From: Nostoc cf. edaphicum LEGE 07299
GTDB taxonomy: Bacteria > Cyanobacteriota > Cyanobacteriia > Cyanobacteriales > Nostocaceae
DNA: 5,813 bases
Direction of reading: 5' to 3'
Assembly: GCF_015207245.1 (NCBI RefSeq)
Contig: NZ_JADEXF010000274.1
Coordinates: forward strand, 1-5,813
Position numbers and translations under genes: made by a program. Each line of letters starts with the position of its first letter. The first letter of the stretch is position 1. The notes under the pieces were generated by a model. That model ran no database searches. It worked only from the letters and a program-made list of their open reading frames with translations, and had not been told where the DNA came from. Positions 1 through 5,068 of the stretch are shown here, one piece after another.

Positions 1-1
1 T

Positions 2-286
2 ATTAGCACCTTGACCGAAAACCGCAAACCGATTTATGTGCGTGGTCGTCAAGCACTCAAAGAGTTCTTTGAAAGTCGCATCTTCAGTCTAGAAGATTTT
101 GAGGTCAAACTTAACCAGTGGGCTGAAACCGAGAACACGCTGATGATAGTCGAAAGCTTGAAAACCAAAAGCATCAATGGCGATGTTGGCGAAGTAAGTT
201 TCTATGATAACTGGGTAGTGCGCGATCGCAAAATTGCTGTTCACTTTGCTGGTGTAATTCAATATCCCGATGGAACATACGCATAA
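2..286 (+). CDS. NTF2/SnoaL-like family protein, C-terminal part (5' end outside window)
   Basis: The reading frame is open to the left edge (codons Ile-Ser-Thr precede the TTG at 11) and ends at TAA 284-286, so about 95 residues are visible. NTF2/SnoaL-like proteins usually have about 120-150 residues, so I take this as a C-terminal fragment and not as a gene starting at TTG 11. The visible pattern fits the cone-shaped alpha+beta fold: a 'YVRGRQALKEFF' segment (G-R-x-A-hydrophobic, as in SnoaL-like proteins), a central strand 'NTLMIVESL', then 'VSFYDNWVVRDRKIAVHF' forming two late strands, and a short 'IQYPDGTYA' tail. Members range from enzymes to ligand-binding proteins, and nothing here fixes a substrate. 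It lies 37 bp before the VOC gene on the same strand, so co-transcription is likely. An exact HIP1 site (222-229) is in the coding sequence. The family assignment is moderately secure; the function is unknown. Confidence 0.7.
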   Translation: MSTLTENRKPIYVRGRQALKEFFESRIFSLEDFEVKLNQWAETENTLMIVESLKTKSINGDVGEVSFYDNWVVRDRKIAVHFAGVIQYPDGTYA

Positions 287-310
287 CTAAGTTCACTTTT
301 TTCTGTCAGT

Positions 311-315
311 AAGGA
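311..315 (+). promoter_or_regulatory. Ribosome binding site of the VOC gene
   Basis: AAGGA lies 8 nt before the ATG at 324 and supports that start. With only 37 bp after the preceding stop codon and no terminator-like hairpin there, the VOC gene is probably translated from a transcript shared with the NTF2-like gene. Confidence 0.65.
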
Positions 316-323
316 CTGAAGTA

Positions 324-761
324 ATGGCTTTGCTAAAAGTTTCTCAAATGGCAATCAGCTGCAAAGATCCGATTGCAACTGAAAAATTCTACACGAAATA
401 TTTCGGCTTTAAGCGAGCAAGAGTTGCACCCATTGGCAATAATGAGCAAATTGTCTTTCTGAAATTGGGTGATATGTACCTTGAACTCTTCCAAGCAAAA
501 GGAGAAACCCCTGTTCCTTTAGCCAACCAAGATGGGCCTACCTATCCAGCTTGGCGTCATTTTGGTTTCCAGGTTGATGATGTTGATGCTAAACTCGCTG
601 AAATCGGCAAAGATGCAAAAGTAACCCTTGGGCCACTCAACTTTGATAGCTTTATTCCTGGGTGGCGCACGGTTTGGGTATCCGATCCAGATGGTAATAT
701 TGTTGAAATCAGCCAAGGATATGTCGATCAGGATAATCCACCACCATTGCAGCTCAATTGA
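324..761 (+). CDS. VOC-superfamily (glyoxalase/dioxygenase-like) protein
   Basis: A 145-residue protein with the paired beta-alpha-beta-beta-beta layout of the vicinal oxygen chelate superfamily, at the usual length for a single-chain glyoxalase-like member. The first module opens with 'VSQMAISCKDPIATEKFYTKYFGF', which aligns with the glyoxalase I start (strand, then 'FYTKxLGF'). The second module contains 'WRHFGFQVDDVDA' and closes with 'VSDPDGNIVEISQ', the typical D-P-D-G-N-x-x-E ending. Candidate metal ligands are Gln8, Glu54, His79 and Glu128. An ungapped comparison with E. coli GloA puts Gln8 where GloA has His5, giving a Q-E-H-E set as in human GLO1. Glyoxalase I activity is not established: related proteins include dioxygenases, epimerases and resistance proteins. 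ATG 324 is supported by AAGGA 8 nt upstream. The preceding NTF2-like gene is probably in the same operon. The family is secure; the reaction is not known. Confidence 0.88.
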   Translation: MALLKVSQMAISCKDPIATEKFYTKYFGFKRARVAPIGNNEQIVFLKLGDMYLELFQAKGETPVPLANQDGPTYPAWRHFGFQVDDVDAKLAEIGKDAKVTLGPLNFDSFIPGWRTVWVSDPDGNIVEISQGYVDQDNPPPLQLN

Positions 762-780
762 GGTAATTTCAACTTAACTA

Positions 781-876
781 TATACAGCATTTCTTAATAG
801 GAGATGAACAAGTTGAGATAAAAAATATTATCAAGTAGCTAATCTTTGTTCAAAACCTTAATGGAATTGCTGTATA
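781..876. repeat. 96-bp inverted-repeat (MITE-like) element
   Basis: TATACAGCATTTC (781-793) is the reverse complement of GAATTGCTGTATA (864-876) with one mismatch in 13. On exactly the same symmetry axis (paired positions sum to 1657), 799-801 pairs with 856-858 and TGAACAA (805-811) pairs with TTGTTCA (846-852). The whole stretch can therefore form one long imperfect hairpin. Both ends are TA, consistent with an IS630/Tc1-type TA target duplication, although TA is self-complementary and so cannot prove it. There is no coding capacity inside. It fills most of the VOC-aquaporin gap. The inverted repeats are read directly; the MITE interpretation is inference. Confidence 0.6.
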
Positions 877-878
877 AA
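873..878 (+). promoter_or_regulatory. Possible -10 box of the aquaporin-like gene
   Basis: TATAAA overlaps the right end of the 96-bp inverted-repeat element and lies 30 bp before the ATG at 909. Initiation about 7 bp downstream would leave a leader of roughly 20-25 nt. No good -35 hexamer stands at 16-18 bp spacing (850-856 reads TCAAAAC), so the call is weak. Confidence 0.22.
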
Positions 879-908
879 GCTTAATTGTTGATCGCCAGAA
901 ATAAACTC

Positions 909-1718
909 ATGAATACTTTTGCAAATTGGAAAACTCTAAATTGGTCTGAATATGGTGCAGAGTTGGTGGGAACTGCTTTCAATCTCTTGGTTGGATTCAG
1001 TATAATCACCTTCAATTTTGGCAAAGGTTTGCCTATGGAGCATCTCATTCCGGCAGTGAGTCCTCGTTTATTAATTAATGGTCTCATTTTCGCTGGAAGT
1101 GGTGCATTATTTAGCATTTCCCCTTTAGGAAAACTGAGTGGTTCGCACCTAAATCCCTGCTTATCATTGGCATTCTGGATGCAAGGCAAAATGCATAAAC
1201 AGGACTTAATTGGATATATTTTTGGTCAATTCCTGGGCGCAGTTCTTGGCACATCTTTAGCATTAGCTTTGTGGGGAAATTACCTGATCAGCGTCAATTA
1301 TTGTATTACTTTACCTGGAATAAACTATCCCTTGTGGTATGTATTTCTAGCTGAAGTTTTCATGACATTTATATTGGTGCTGTCTATCTTTATCTTTTTG
1401 AGTCATCATCAGCTATTGCGCTGGACACCTTTAATGGTGTGGCTTCTAGTGGCAACTATGGTTTGGTTGGGAGCGCCAATTTCTGGTACCAGTTTGAATA
1501 CAGCACGGAGTATGGGGCCTGCTTTCGTAGCATGGTCTTGGCAAAATCAATGGCTTTATTGTATTGCATCTCCACTAGGTGCATTAACTGCTGTGGGAGT
1601 TTTTCAACTGATAGCTATGGGTGAACGTGAAGTTTTGACAGGCAAACTTTTTCATGTTCCCAATTATCGTTGTATTTTTAAGAATGTTAAGGTGCCACAT
1701 CTGCAAAAGCATCAGTAG
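909..1718 (+). CDS. Aquaporin/MIP-family channel with variant NPA boxes
   Basis: A 269-residue integral membrane protein of normal MIP length. It has six hydrophobic helices at about 16-36, 54-70, 98-122, 140-164, 172-188 and 212-236, plus two half-helix loops. The family's ExxxT signatures in helices 1 and 4 are present (Glu18/Thr22 and Glu149/Thr153). Loop B reads 'SGSHLNPCLSLAFW' (Asn82-Pro83-Cys84) and loop E 'SGTSLNTARSMGPA' (Asn197-Thr198-Ala199, Arg200). Both NPA boxes are thus altered (NPC, NTA), while both pore asparagines and the selectivity-filter arginine are kept. The helix-5 filter position, counted back 15 residues from Arg200 as in AqpZ, is Val185 and not His, so a strictly water-specific pore is doubtful. 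Water, glycerol, ammonia or another small neutral solute is possible. I chose ATG 909 over TTG 885 because the extra eight residues add nothing recognisable; neither start has a convincing Shine-Dalgarno sequence. The family is secure, the solute unknown. Confidence 0.85.
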   Translation: MNTFANWKTLNWSEYGAELVGTAFNLLVGFSIITFNFGKGLPMEHLIPAVSPRLLINGLIFAGSGALFSISPLGKLSGSHLNPCLSLAFWMQGKMHKQDLIGYIFGQFLGAVLGTSLALALWGNYLISVNYCITLPGINYPLWYVFLAEVFMTFILVLSIFIFLSHHQLLRWTPLMVWLLVATMVWLGAPISGTSLNTARSMGPAFVAWSWQNQWLYCIASPLGALTAVGVFQLIAMGEREVLTGKLFHVPNYRCIFKNVKVPHLQKHQ

Positions 1719-1733
1719 ATTTAAAGAAGAATC

Positions 1734-1755
1734 CAGAATTCTGACTTCTGAATCC
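1734..1755. repeat. Short AT-rich dispersed-repeat-like segment
   Basis: The palindrome CAGAATTCTG (1734-1743) is followed by ACTTCTGAATCCTG, a degenerate series of GAATTCTGA-like units. I associate this type of sequence with Nostocales intergenic regions. A similar AGAATTCTGAATTTT string recurs at 5021-5035. It lies between the aquaporin stop and the SDR ribosome binding site. The recurrence inside the window is seen directly; genome-wide dispersal is from memory. Confidence 0.35.
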
Positions 1756-1791
1756 TGTTTTATAAGACCTGAAAACATCAAAATACTCTAA

Positions 1792-1797
1792 AAGGAG
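1792..1797 (+). promoter_or_regulatory. Strong ribosome binding site of the SDR gene
   Basis: AAGGAG lies 7 nt before ATG 1805. It is the best Shine-Dalgarno match in the window and settles the SDR start. The 86-bp gap after the aquaporin gene leaves room for a separate promoter, but no convincing -35/-10 pair is seen. Confidence 0.8.
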
Positions 1798-1804
1798 AAA
1801 GCTA

Positions 1805-2578
1805 ATGAAGAAACTAGAAGGTAAGGTAGCTTTAGTAACTGGTAGTAGTGGAGGAATTGGCCAAGCTATTGCTGTACATCTGGCTGAACAAGGTGCAGAT
1901 GTTGTGATTGATTATCGCTCTCATCCTGAAGGCGCTGAAGAAACTTTGTCGAAAGTAGAAGCTGCTGGTAGCAAAGGCTTAACTATTAAAGCTGACTTGA
2001 GTGTCATTAGCGACATCCGTCAACTTATAGACCAGGGTATTCAATACTTTGGCAAGTTAGACATTTTAGTAAACAATGCTGGTATTGACGGTCGAAATGC
2101 TGATTTCTGGAACATCACCGAAGCCGACTATGATGCAGTGATTAATCTCAACCTCAAAGGGACATTTTTCGCCACTCAAGCGATAGTGCAGCACTTCATC
2201 GAAACCAAGCGAACCGGCAAAATCATCAATATTAGCTCTACCCATGAGGAAATAGCATTTCCCCACTTCACTGCTTACTGTGCCAGCAAGGGCGGTGTAA
2301 AGATGACGATGCGTAACCTAGCAGTTGAACTTGGCCCTCTGGGAATTACAATTAACAACGTGGCTCCTGGAGCAATTGAGACACCAATCAATAGTAAGCT
2401 GTTAAATAACCCCGAAAAATTAGGAGCGCTGTTAAAAAACATTCCCTTGGGTCGCTTAGGTAAACCACAGGATATTGCACCTATAGTTTCTTTCTTAGCC
2501 TCAGCCGATGCTGACTACATCACAGGTGCAACGTTCTATGTAGATGGGGGATTGAGCCGGAACTATCATGAGCAATAG
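1805..2578 (+). CDS. SDR oxidoreductase, glucose 1-dehydrogenase-like
   Basis: A classical 257-residue short-chain dehydrogenase/reductase, probably cytosolic and NAD(P)-dependent. The Rossmann glycine motif is Thr12-Gly-Ser-Ser-Gly-Gly-Ile-Gly19, and NNAG is at 90-93. The catalytic tetrad is Asn116, Ser145, Tyr158 and Lys162 (YCASK). The Ser/Tyr/Lys numbering matches Bacillus glucose 1-dehydrogenase (EC 1.1.1.47). The resemblance extends beyond the shared SDR motifs: 'ISSTHEEIAFP', 'YCASKGGVKM', 'NNVAPGAIETPIN' and the C-terminal 'YITGATFYVDGG' all read like that enzyme. It would oxidise beta-D-glucose to glucono-1,5-lactone. The segment after strand 2, 'IDYRSH' with Arg38, would permit NADP binding. 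ATG 1805 has a strong AAGGAG. The gene follows the aquaporin gene by 86 bp, and two alpha-glucan-type glycosidases lie downstream beyond a repeat-rich gap, which would fit glucose as substrate. SDR substrates are hard to predict; another polyol or sugar is possible. SDR membership is near certain, glucose specificity moderate. Confidence 0.88.
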   Translation: MKKLEGKVALVTGSSGGIGQAIAVHLAEQGADVVIDYRSHPEGAEETLSKVEAAGSKGLTIKADLSVISDIRQLIDQGIQYFGKLDILVNNAGIDGRNADFWNITEADYDAVINLNLKGTFFATQAIVQHFIETKRTGKIINISSTHEEIAFPHFTAYCASKGGVKMTMRNLAVELGPLGITINNVAPGAIETPINSKLLNNPEKLGALLKNIPLGRLGKPQDIAPIVSFLASADADYITGATFYVDGGLSRNYHEQ

Positions 2579-2651
2579 GTAAACTAGAACAATAGTACCG
2601 CAAGGCGTAAATAAACCACCCATTCTAAATCAATGAAACGCTTATGCTGTA

Positions 2652-2670
2652 TTCATTTTGAATTTTGAAT
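2652..2670 (+). repeat. Left copy of a 19-nt direct repeat
   Basis: TTCATTTTGAATTTTGAAT matches the copy at 2792-2810 at 18 of 19 positions (A/G difference at the eleventh). The two copies flank a 121-bp core of different composition, which suggests that the core was inserted or that the AT-rich unit was duplicated. Confidence 0.6.
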
Positions 2671-2673
2671 TTT

Positions 2674-2791
2674 GTTAGCGCAGCCTAAAGCCTTCTCTAT
2701 AAGAAGCTTCTCTTTCAGAGACGCTAACGCAAACGCCAACGCATGGCTTCTCTACGAGACCTACGCGAATGCTTAGAGCGAGTCCGCAAGC
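2674..2791. repeat. Mosaic of short palindromic repeat units (Nostoc-type)
   Basis: This core has two related units, GCTTCTCTTTCAGAGACGC (2706-2724) and GGCTTCTCTACGAGAC followed by CTACGCGAATGC (2745-2772). Local inverted repeats are GTTAGCG/CGCTAAC (2674-2680/2722-2728), AGAAGCTTCT (2702-2711), TCTCT/AGAGA (2709-2713/2717-2721) and TCTC/GAGA (2749-2752/2756-2759). No open frame of note crosses it. I recognise the style from heterocystous cyanobacterial intergenic regions; copy number cannot be judged from one window. Confidence 0.5.
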
Positions 2792-2810
2792 TTCATTTTG
2801 AGTTTTGAAT
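2792..2810 (+). repeat. Right copy of a 19-nt direct repeat
   Basis: TTCATTTTGAGTTTTGAAT is the partner of 2652-2670. It abuts the right inverted-repeat arm (2813-2827) with only two bases between. Confidence 0.6.
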
Positions 2811-2857
2811 TCCGCCTTGCGGTACTAACCTTTTTAAGGTGACTTCTAAAATCTGTT

Positions 2858-2894
2858 TTTCTCTCTGCTCTCTTTGTGCCTCTGCGGTTTAAAA
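2858..2894. repeat. CTCTG-rich dispersed-repeat-like segment
   Basis: A pyrimidine-rich stretch, TTTCTCTCTGCTCTCTTTG then TGCCTCTGCGGTTTAAAA, with a degenerate CTCT(G) rhythm. I recall similar strings in many Nostocales intergenic regions. It lies just outside the right inverted-repeat arm. Nothing else is recognised from 2895 to 3036 apart from a weak 5-bp stem at 2985-3000. Confidence 0.35.
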
Positions 2895-3036
2895 GTAATT
2901 TATTTAACCTTATTAGGCGTAGAGAACACATAGTAAAGAGATTAAATATGCGGACTTGATGTAAAACAGCTTAGTTTGTGTTGGCTCTAACGTTCTAGAG
3001 TGTTTGTGAGCTGGAGTACAGAACCTACTATCACTT

Positions 3037-5037
3037 ATGAGTATCAACTTTGGACGCGAAATTTGTGGTGTTCTCGATTTGGCAGCAGGGCGAGAATGGT
3101 TGGTAACTAATGGCATCGGTGGTTATGCTTCAGGGACAGTATCAGGTATACTCACACGTCGCTATCACGGATTACTCGTGGCAGCATTAAAGCCACCACT
3201 GATGAGAACTCTGTTACTAGCTAAGTTAGATGAAACAGTTTTGTATGACGGACGCAATTATCCCCTTGGAGCCAGCCGTTGGGCTGGTGGAGCCGTTAAT
3301 CCAGATGGCTATGAGCACATTGAATCCTTCGAGTTAGAAGGCACAATACCAACATGGCGATTTACTTGTGCGGATGCTTTATTGGAAAAACGTATATGGA
3401 TGCAACCCGGCAGCAATACCACATATCTTCAATATTACCTGCGTCGTGCCACTCAACCACTGATGCTAAAGCTGAAAGCACTGGTAAATTATCGGGATTA
3501 TCACGGTAGCACACATGCACGAGGCTGGCAGATGAACGTTGATGCTATTGAACATGGTGTCCGTGTTACTGCTTTTGGGGAAGCTGTGCCATTATATCTA
3601 TTAAGCGATCGCGGTCAGGCAACACTAGCCCACGAGTGGTACTATGAGTTTGACTTAGCCAGAGAACGCGATCGCGGACTCGACGATCGCGAAGATCATC
3701 TACATGCAGCCACCTTTGAAGCTACTCTCCAGCCCGGTGAATCACTCACTTTTGTTGCCAGCACCGAGATCCATCCAAAGTTAGATGGCCAAGTAGCCTT
3801 AAAGTTACCTCGCTCCCTTGAGCAAAAGCTGCTGGGATTCTGGAAACAAAGCCGTGTACATGCCAAAGCAGATCCAGACTGGGTATCTCAGCTAGTCCTC
3901 GCTGCCGACCAATTCATTGTCAGTCGCCCATTGCCTGATGAACCCAACGGCAAAACAATCATTGCTGGTTATCATTGGTTCGGTGACTGGGGGCGAGATA
4001 CAATGATTAGCTTACCTGGTTTAACAATCTCGGTCGGTCGTCCAGAGCTTGCACGCCCTATTTTACGTACTTTTGCCCGCTACGTAGACCAAGGTATGTT
4101 ACCTAACCGCTTTCCCGATGTCGGTGAAGCACCAGAATACAATACAGTAGATGCAACCCTCTGGTACTTTGAAGCGATTCGCGCTTACTATGCGGCAACT
4201 AAAGATGAAGAACTGCTAAGTGAACTCTTTCCTGTGCTGGCAGACATTATTAATTGGCATCGTCAAGGGACGCGCTACAACATCCATCTAGACCCGAATG
4301 ATGGTCTACTTTATGCAGGTGAGACAGGTGTGCAACTCACCTGGATGGACGCCAAAATTGGTGATTGGGTGGTTACGCCACGCATTGGCAAACCCATAGA
4401 AGTTAATGCTTTGTGGTGTAATGCTTTGGGAACTATGGCAAACTTTGCACGAAAGCTGGGTAAGCCCTACCAAGAATACAAGCAGATGCAAGAGCTTGCA
4501 AATATTGGATTTGGGCGCTTCTGGAACGATGCAGTTGGTTACTGCTACGATGTTCTAGATGGGCCTGAGGGACATGATGAATCGTTGCGACCAAACCAGA
4601 TATTCGCTGTGTCATTACCAGAAAGCCCCCTGACTCCAGTTCAACAACGGGGTGTGGTGGAATCTTGTGCGCGATCGCTTCTCACCTCCCACGGTTTACG
4701 CAGTCTTGACCCCAACCATCCACAATATCAAGGTCACTACGGTGGAGATCAGTTTCAGCGAGATAGTGTTTATCATCAAGGAACGGTTTGGGGCTGGCTG
4801 ATTGGGCCGTTTGTTTTAGCCCACCTACGTGTTTTCAACGATCCACTACAAGCTCGGAGTCTACTTGAACCAATGGCTAATCATCTATGCGCTCACGGCG
4901 TAGGTAGTCTCAGTGAGATTTTTGATGGTAATGAGCCACTCACCCCACGAGGTTGTATTGCTCAAGCCTGGACGGTAGCAGAAGTGCTTCGCGCTTGGAT
5001 AGCAACAGAACCTACCACAGAGAATTCTGAATTTTAA
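3037..5037 (+). CDS. Amylo-alpha-1,6-glucosidase (archaeal/bacterial-type glycogen debranching enzyme)
   Basis: A complete 666-residue protein of the GDE family, which is unrelated to GH13 debranching enzymes such as GlgX. The N-terminal beta-rich domain (about 15-245) carries the signature 'REWLVTNGIGGYASGTVSG' followed by 'TRRYHGLLVAA' and 'KLDETV'. The C-terminal alpha/alpha-barrel (about 280-655) carries 'HWFGDWGRDTMISLPGL' (313-329), 'NTVDATLWYFEAI' (369-381), 'QLTWMDAKIGDWVVTPR' (433-449), 'GKPIEVNALW' (451-460), 'GTVWGWLIGPF' (582-592) and 'SEIFDGNEPLTPRGCIAQAW' (626-645). By analogy with related barrels, Asp438 and Glu627 are candidate acid and base; this is inference. Expected role: hydrolysis of alpha-1,6 branch glucose in glycogen or limit dextrins, in the cytosol (no signal peptide). 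The start matches the family's N-terminal 'FGREICG'; no nearby Shine-Dalgarno is seen. The last codons run into an AT-rich repeat-like string. A GH63-like glucosidase follows after 31 bp. Confidence 0.92.
   Translation: MSINFGREICGVLDLAAGREWLVTNGIGGYASGTVSGILTRRYHGLLVAALKPPLMRTLLLAKLDETVLYDGRNYPLGASRWAGGAVNPDGYEHIESFELEGTIPTWRFTCADALLEKRIWMQPGSNTTYLQYYLRRATQPLMLKLKALVNYRDYHGSTHARGWQMNVDAIEHGVRVTAFGEAVPLYLLSDRGQATLAHEWYYEFDLARERDRGLDDREDHLHAATFEATLQPGESLTFVASTEIHPKLDGQVALKLPRSLEQKLLGFWKQSRVHAKADPDWVSQLVLAADQFIVSRPLPDEPNGKTIIAGYHWFGDWGRDTMISLPGLTISVGRPELARPILRTFARYVDQGMLPNRFPDVGEAPEYNTVDATLWYFEAIRAYYAATKDEELLSELFPVLADIINWHRQGTRYNIHLDPNDGLLYAGETGVQLTWMDAKIGDWVVTPRIGKPIEVNALWCNALGTMANFARKLGKPYQEYKQMQELANIGFGRFWNDAVGYCYDVLDGPEGHDESLRPNQIFAVSLPESPLTPVQQRGVVESCARSLLTSHGLRSLDPNHPQYQGHYGGDQFQRDSVYHQGTVWGWLIGPFVLAHLRVFNDPLQARSLLEPMANHLCAHGVGSLSEIFDGNEPLTPRGCIAQAWTVAEVLRAWIATEPTTENSEF
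3605..3691 (+). repeat. HIP1 cluster inside the debranching-enzyme gene
   Basis: Exact GCGATCGC octamers lie at 3605-3612 and 3668-3675, and a 7/8 match, ACGATCGC, follows at 3683-3690. All three sit in the same codon phase, so the gene encodes SDRG, RDRG and DDRE within 30 residues. Other exact HIP1 sites are at 222, 4671, 5103 and 5297. HIP1 is the highly iterated palindrome of many cyanobacterial genomes and is the best taxonomic marker here. Confidence 0.85.
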
Positions 5038-5068
5038 ATTTTGCATTCATCCAAAATCCTAAATCACT

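Larger units (their letters stand above)
2593..2827. repeat. 235-bp segment bounded by 15-nt perfect inverted repeats
   Basis: TAGTACCGCAAGGCG (2593-2607) and CGCCTTGCGGTACTA (2813-2827) are perfect reverse complements. The outermost bases on each side are TA, as expected for a TA target duplication around 13-nt inverted ends. The interior has no open frame of note. It contains a 19-nt direct repeat pair and several short hairpin-forming blocks (separate entries). It occupies about half of the gap between the SDR and debranching-enzyme genes. It could be a non-autonomous mobile element, or a mosaic of several dispersed repeats. Confidence 0.55.

Noticed and set aside
11..286. A self-contained 91-residue gene starting at TTG 11
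   Set aside because: The frame is open to the window edge and the visible part lacks the N-terminal third expected of an NTF2/SnoaL-like fold, so it is treated as a partial gene.
885..908. TTG 885 as the aquaporin start
   Set aside because: It adds eight residues without family resemblance, has no Shine-Dalgarno sequence, and sits about where transcription would begin if TATAAA at 873 is the -10 box. ATG 909 is preferred.
881..1189. Antisense open frame of 102 codons over the aquaporin gene
   Set aside because: It lies entirely opposite a clear MIP-family gene and encodes no recognisable motif. Other antisense or out-of-frame openings at 519-716, 1584-1781, 2066-2266, 4306-4615 and 5067-5512 were rejected on the same grounds.
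2652..2810. CRISPR array
   Set aside because: There are only two copies of the 19-mer, they are AT-rich and low in complexity, and the single 121-bp interval itself contains repeats. This does not fit repeat-spacer architecture.
2985..3000. CTCTA/TAGAG stem as an operator or terminator
   Set aside because: It is only a 5-bp, AT-rich stem with a 6-nt loop and no T-run; it is likely to occur by chance.
3016..3028. NtcA-like palindrome GTA...TAC before the debranching-enzyme gene
   Set aside because: The spacer is 7 nt where the NtcA consensus needs 8, and the site ends only 8 bp before the start codon with no -10 box at the proper distance.
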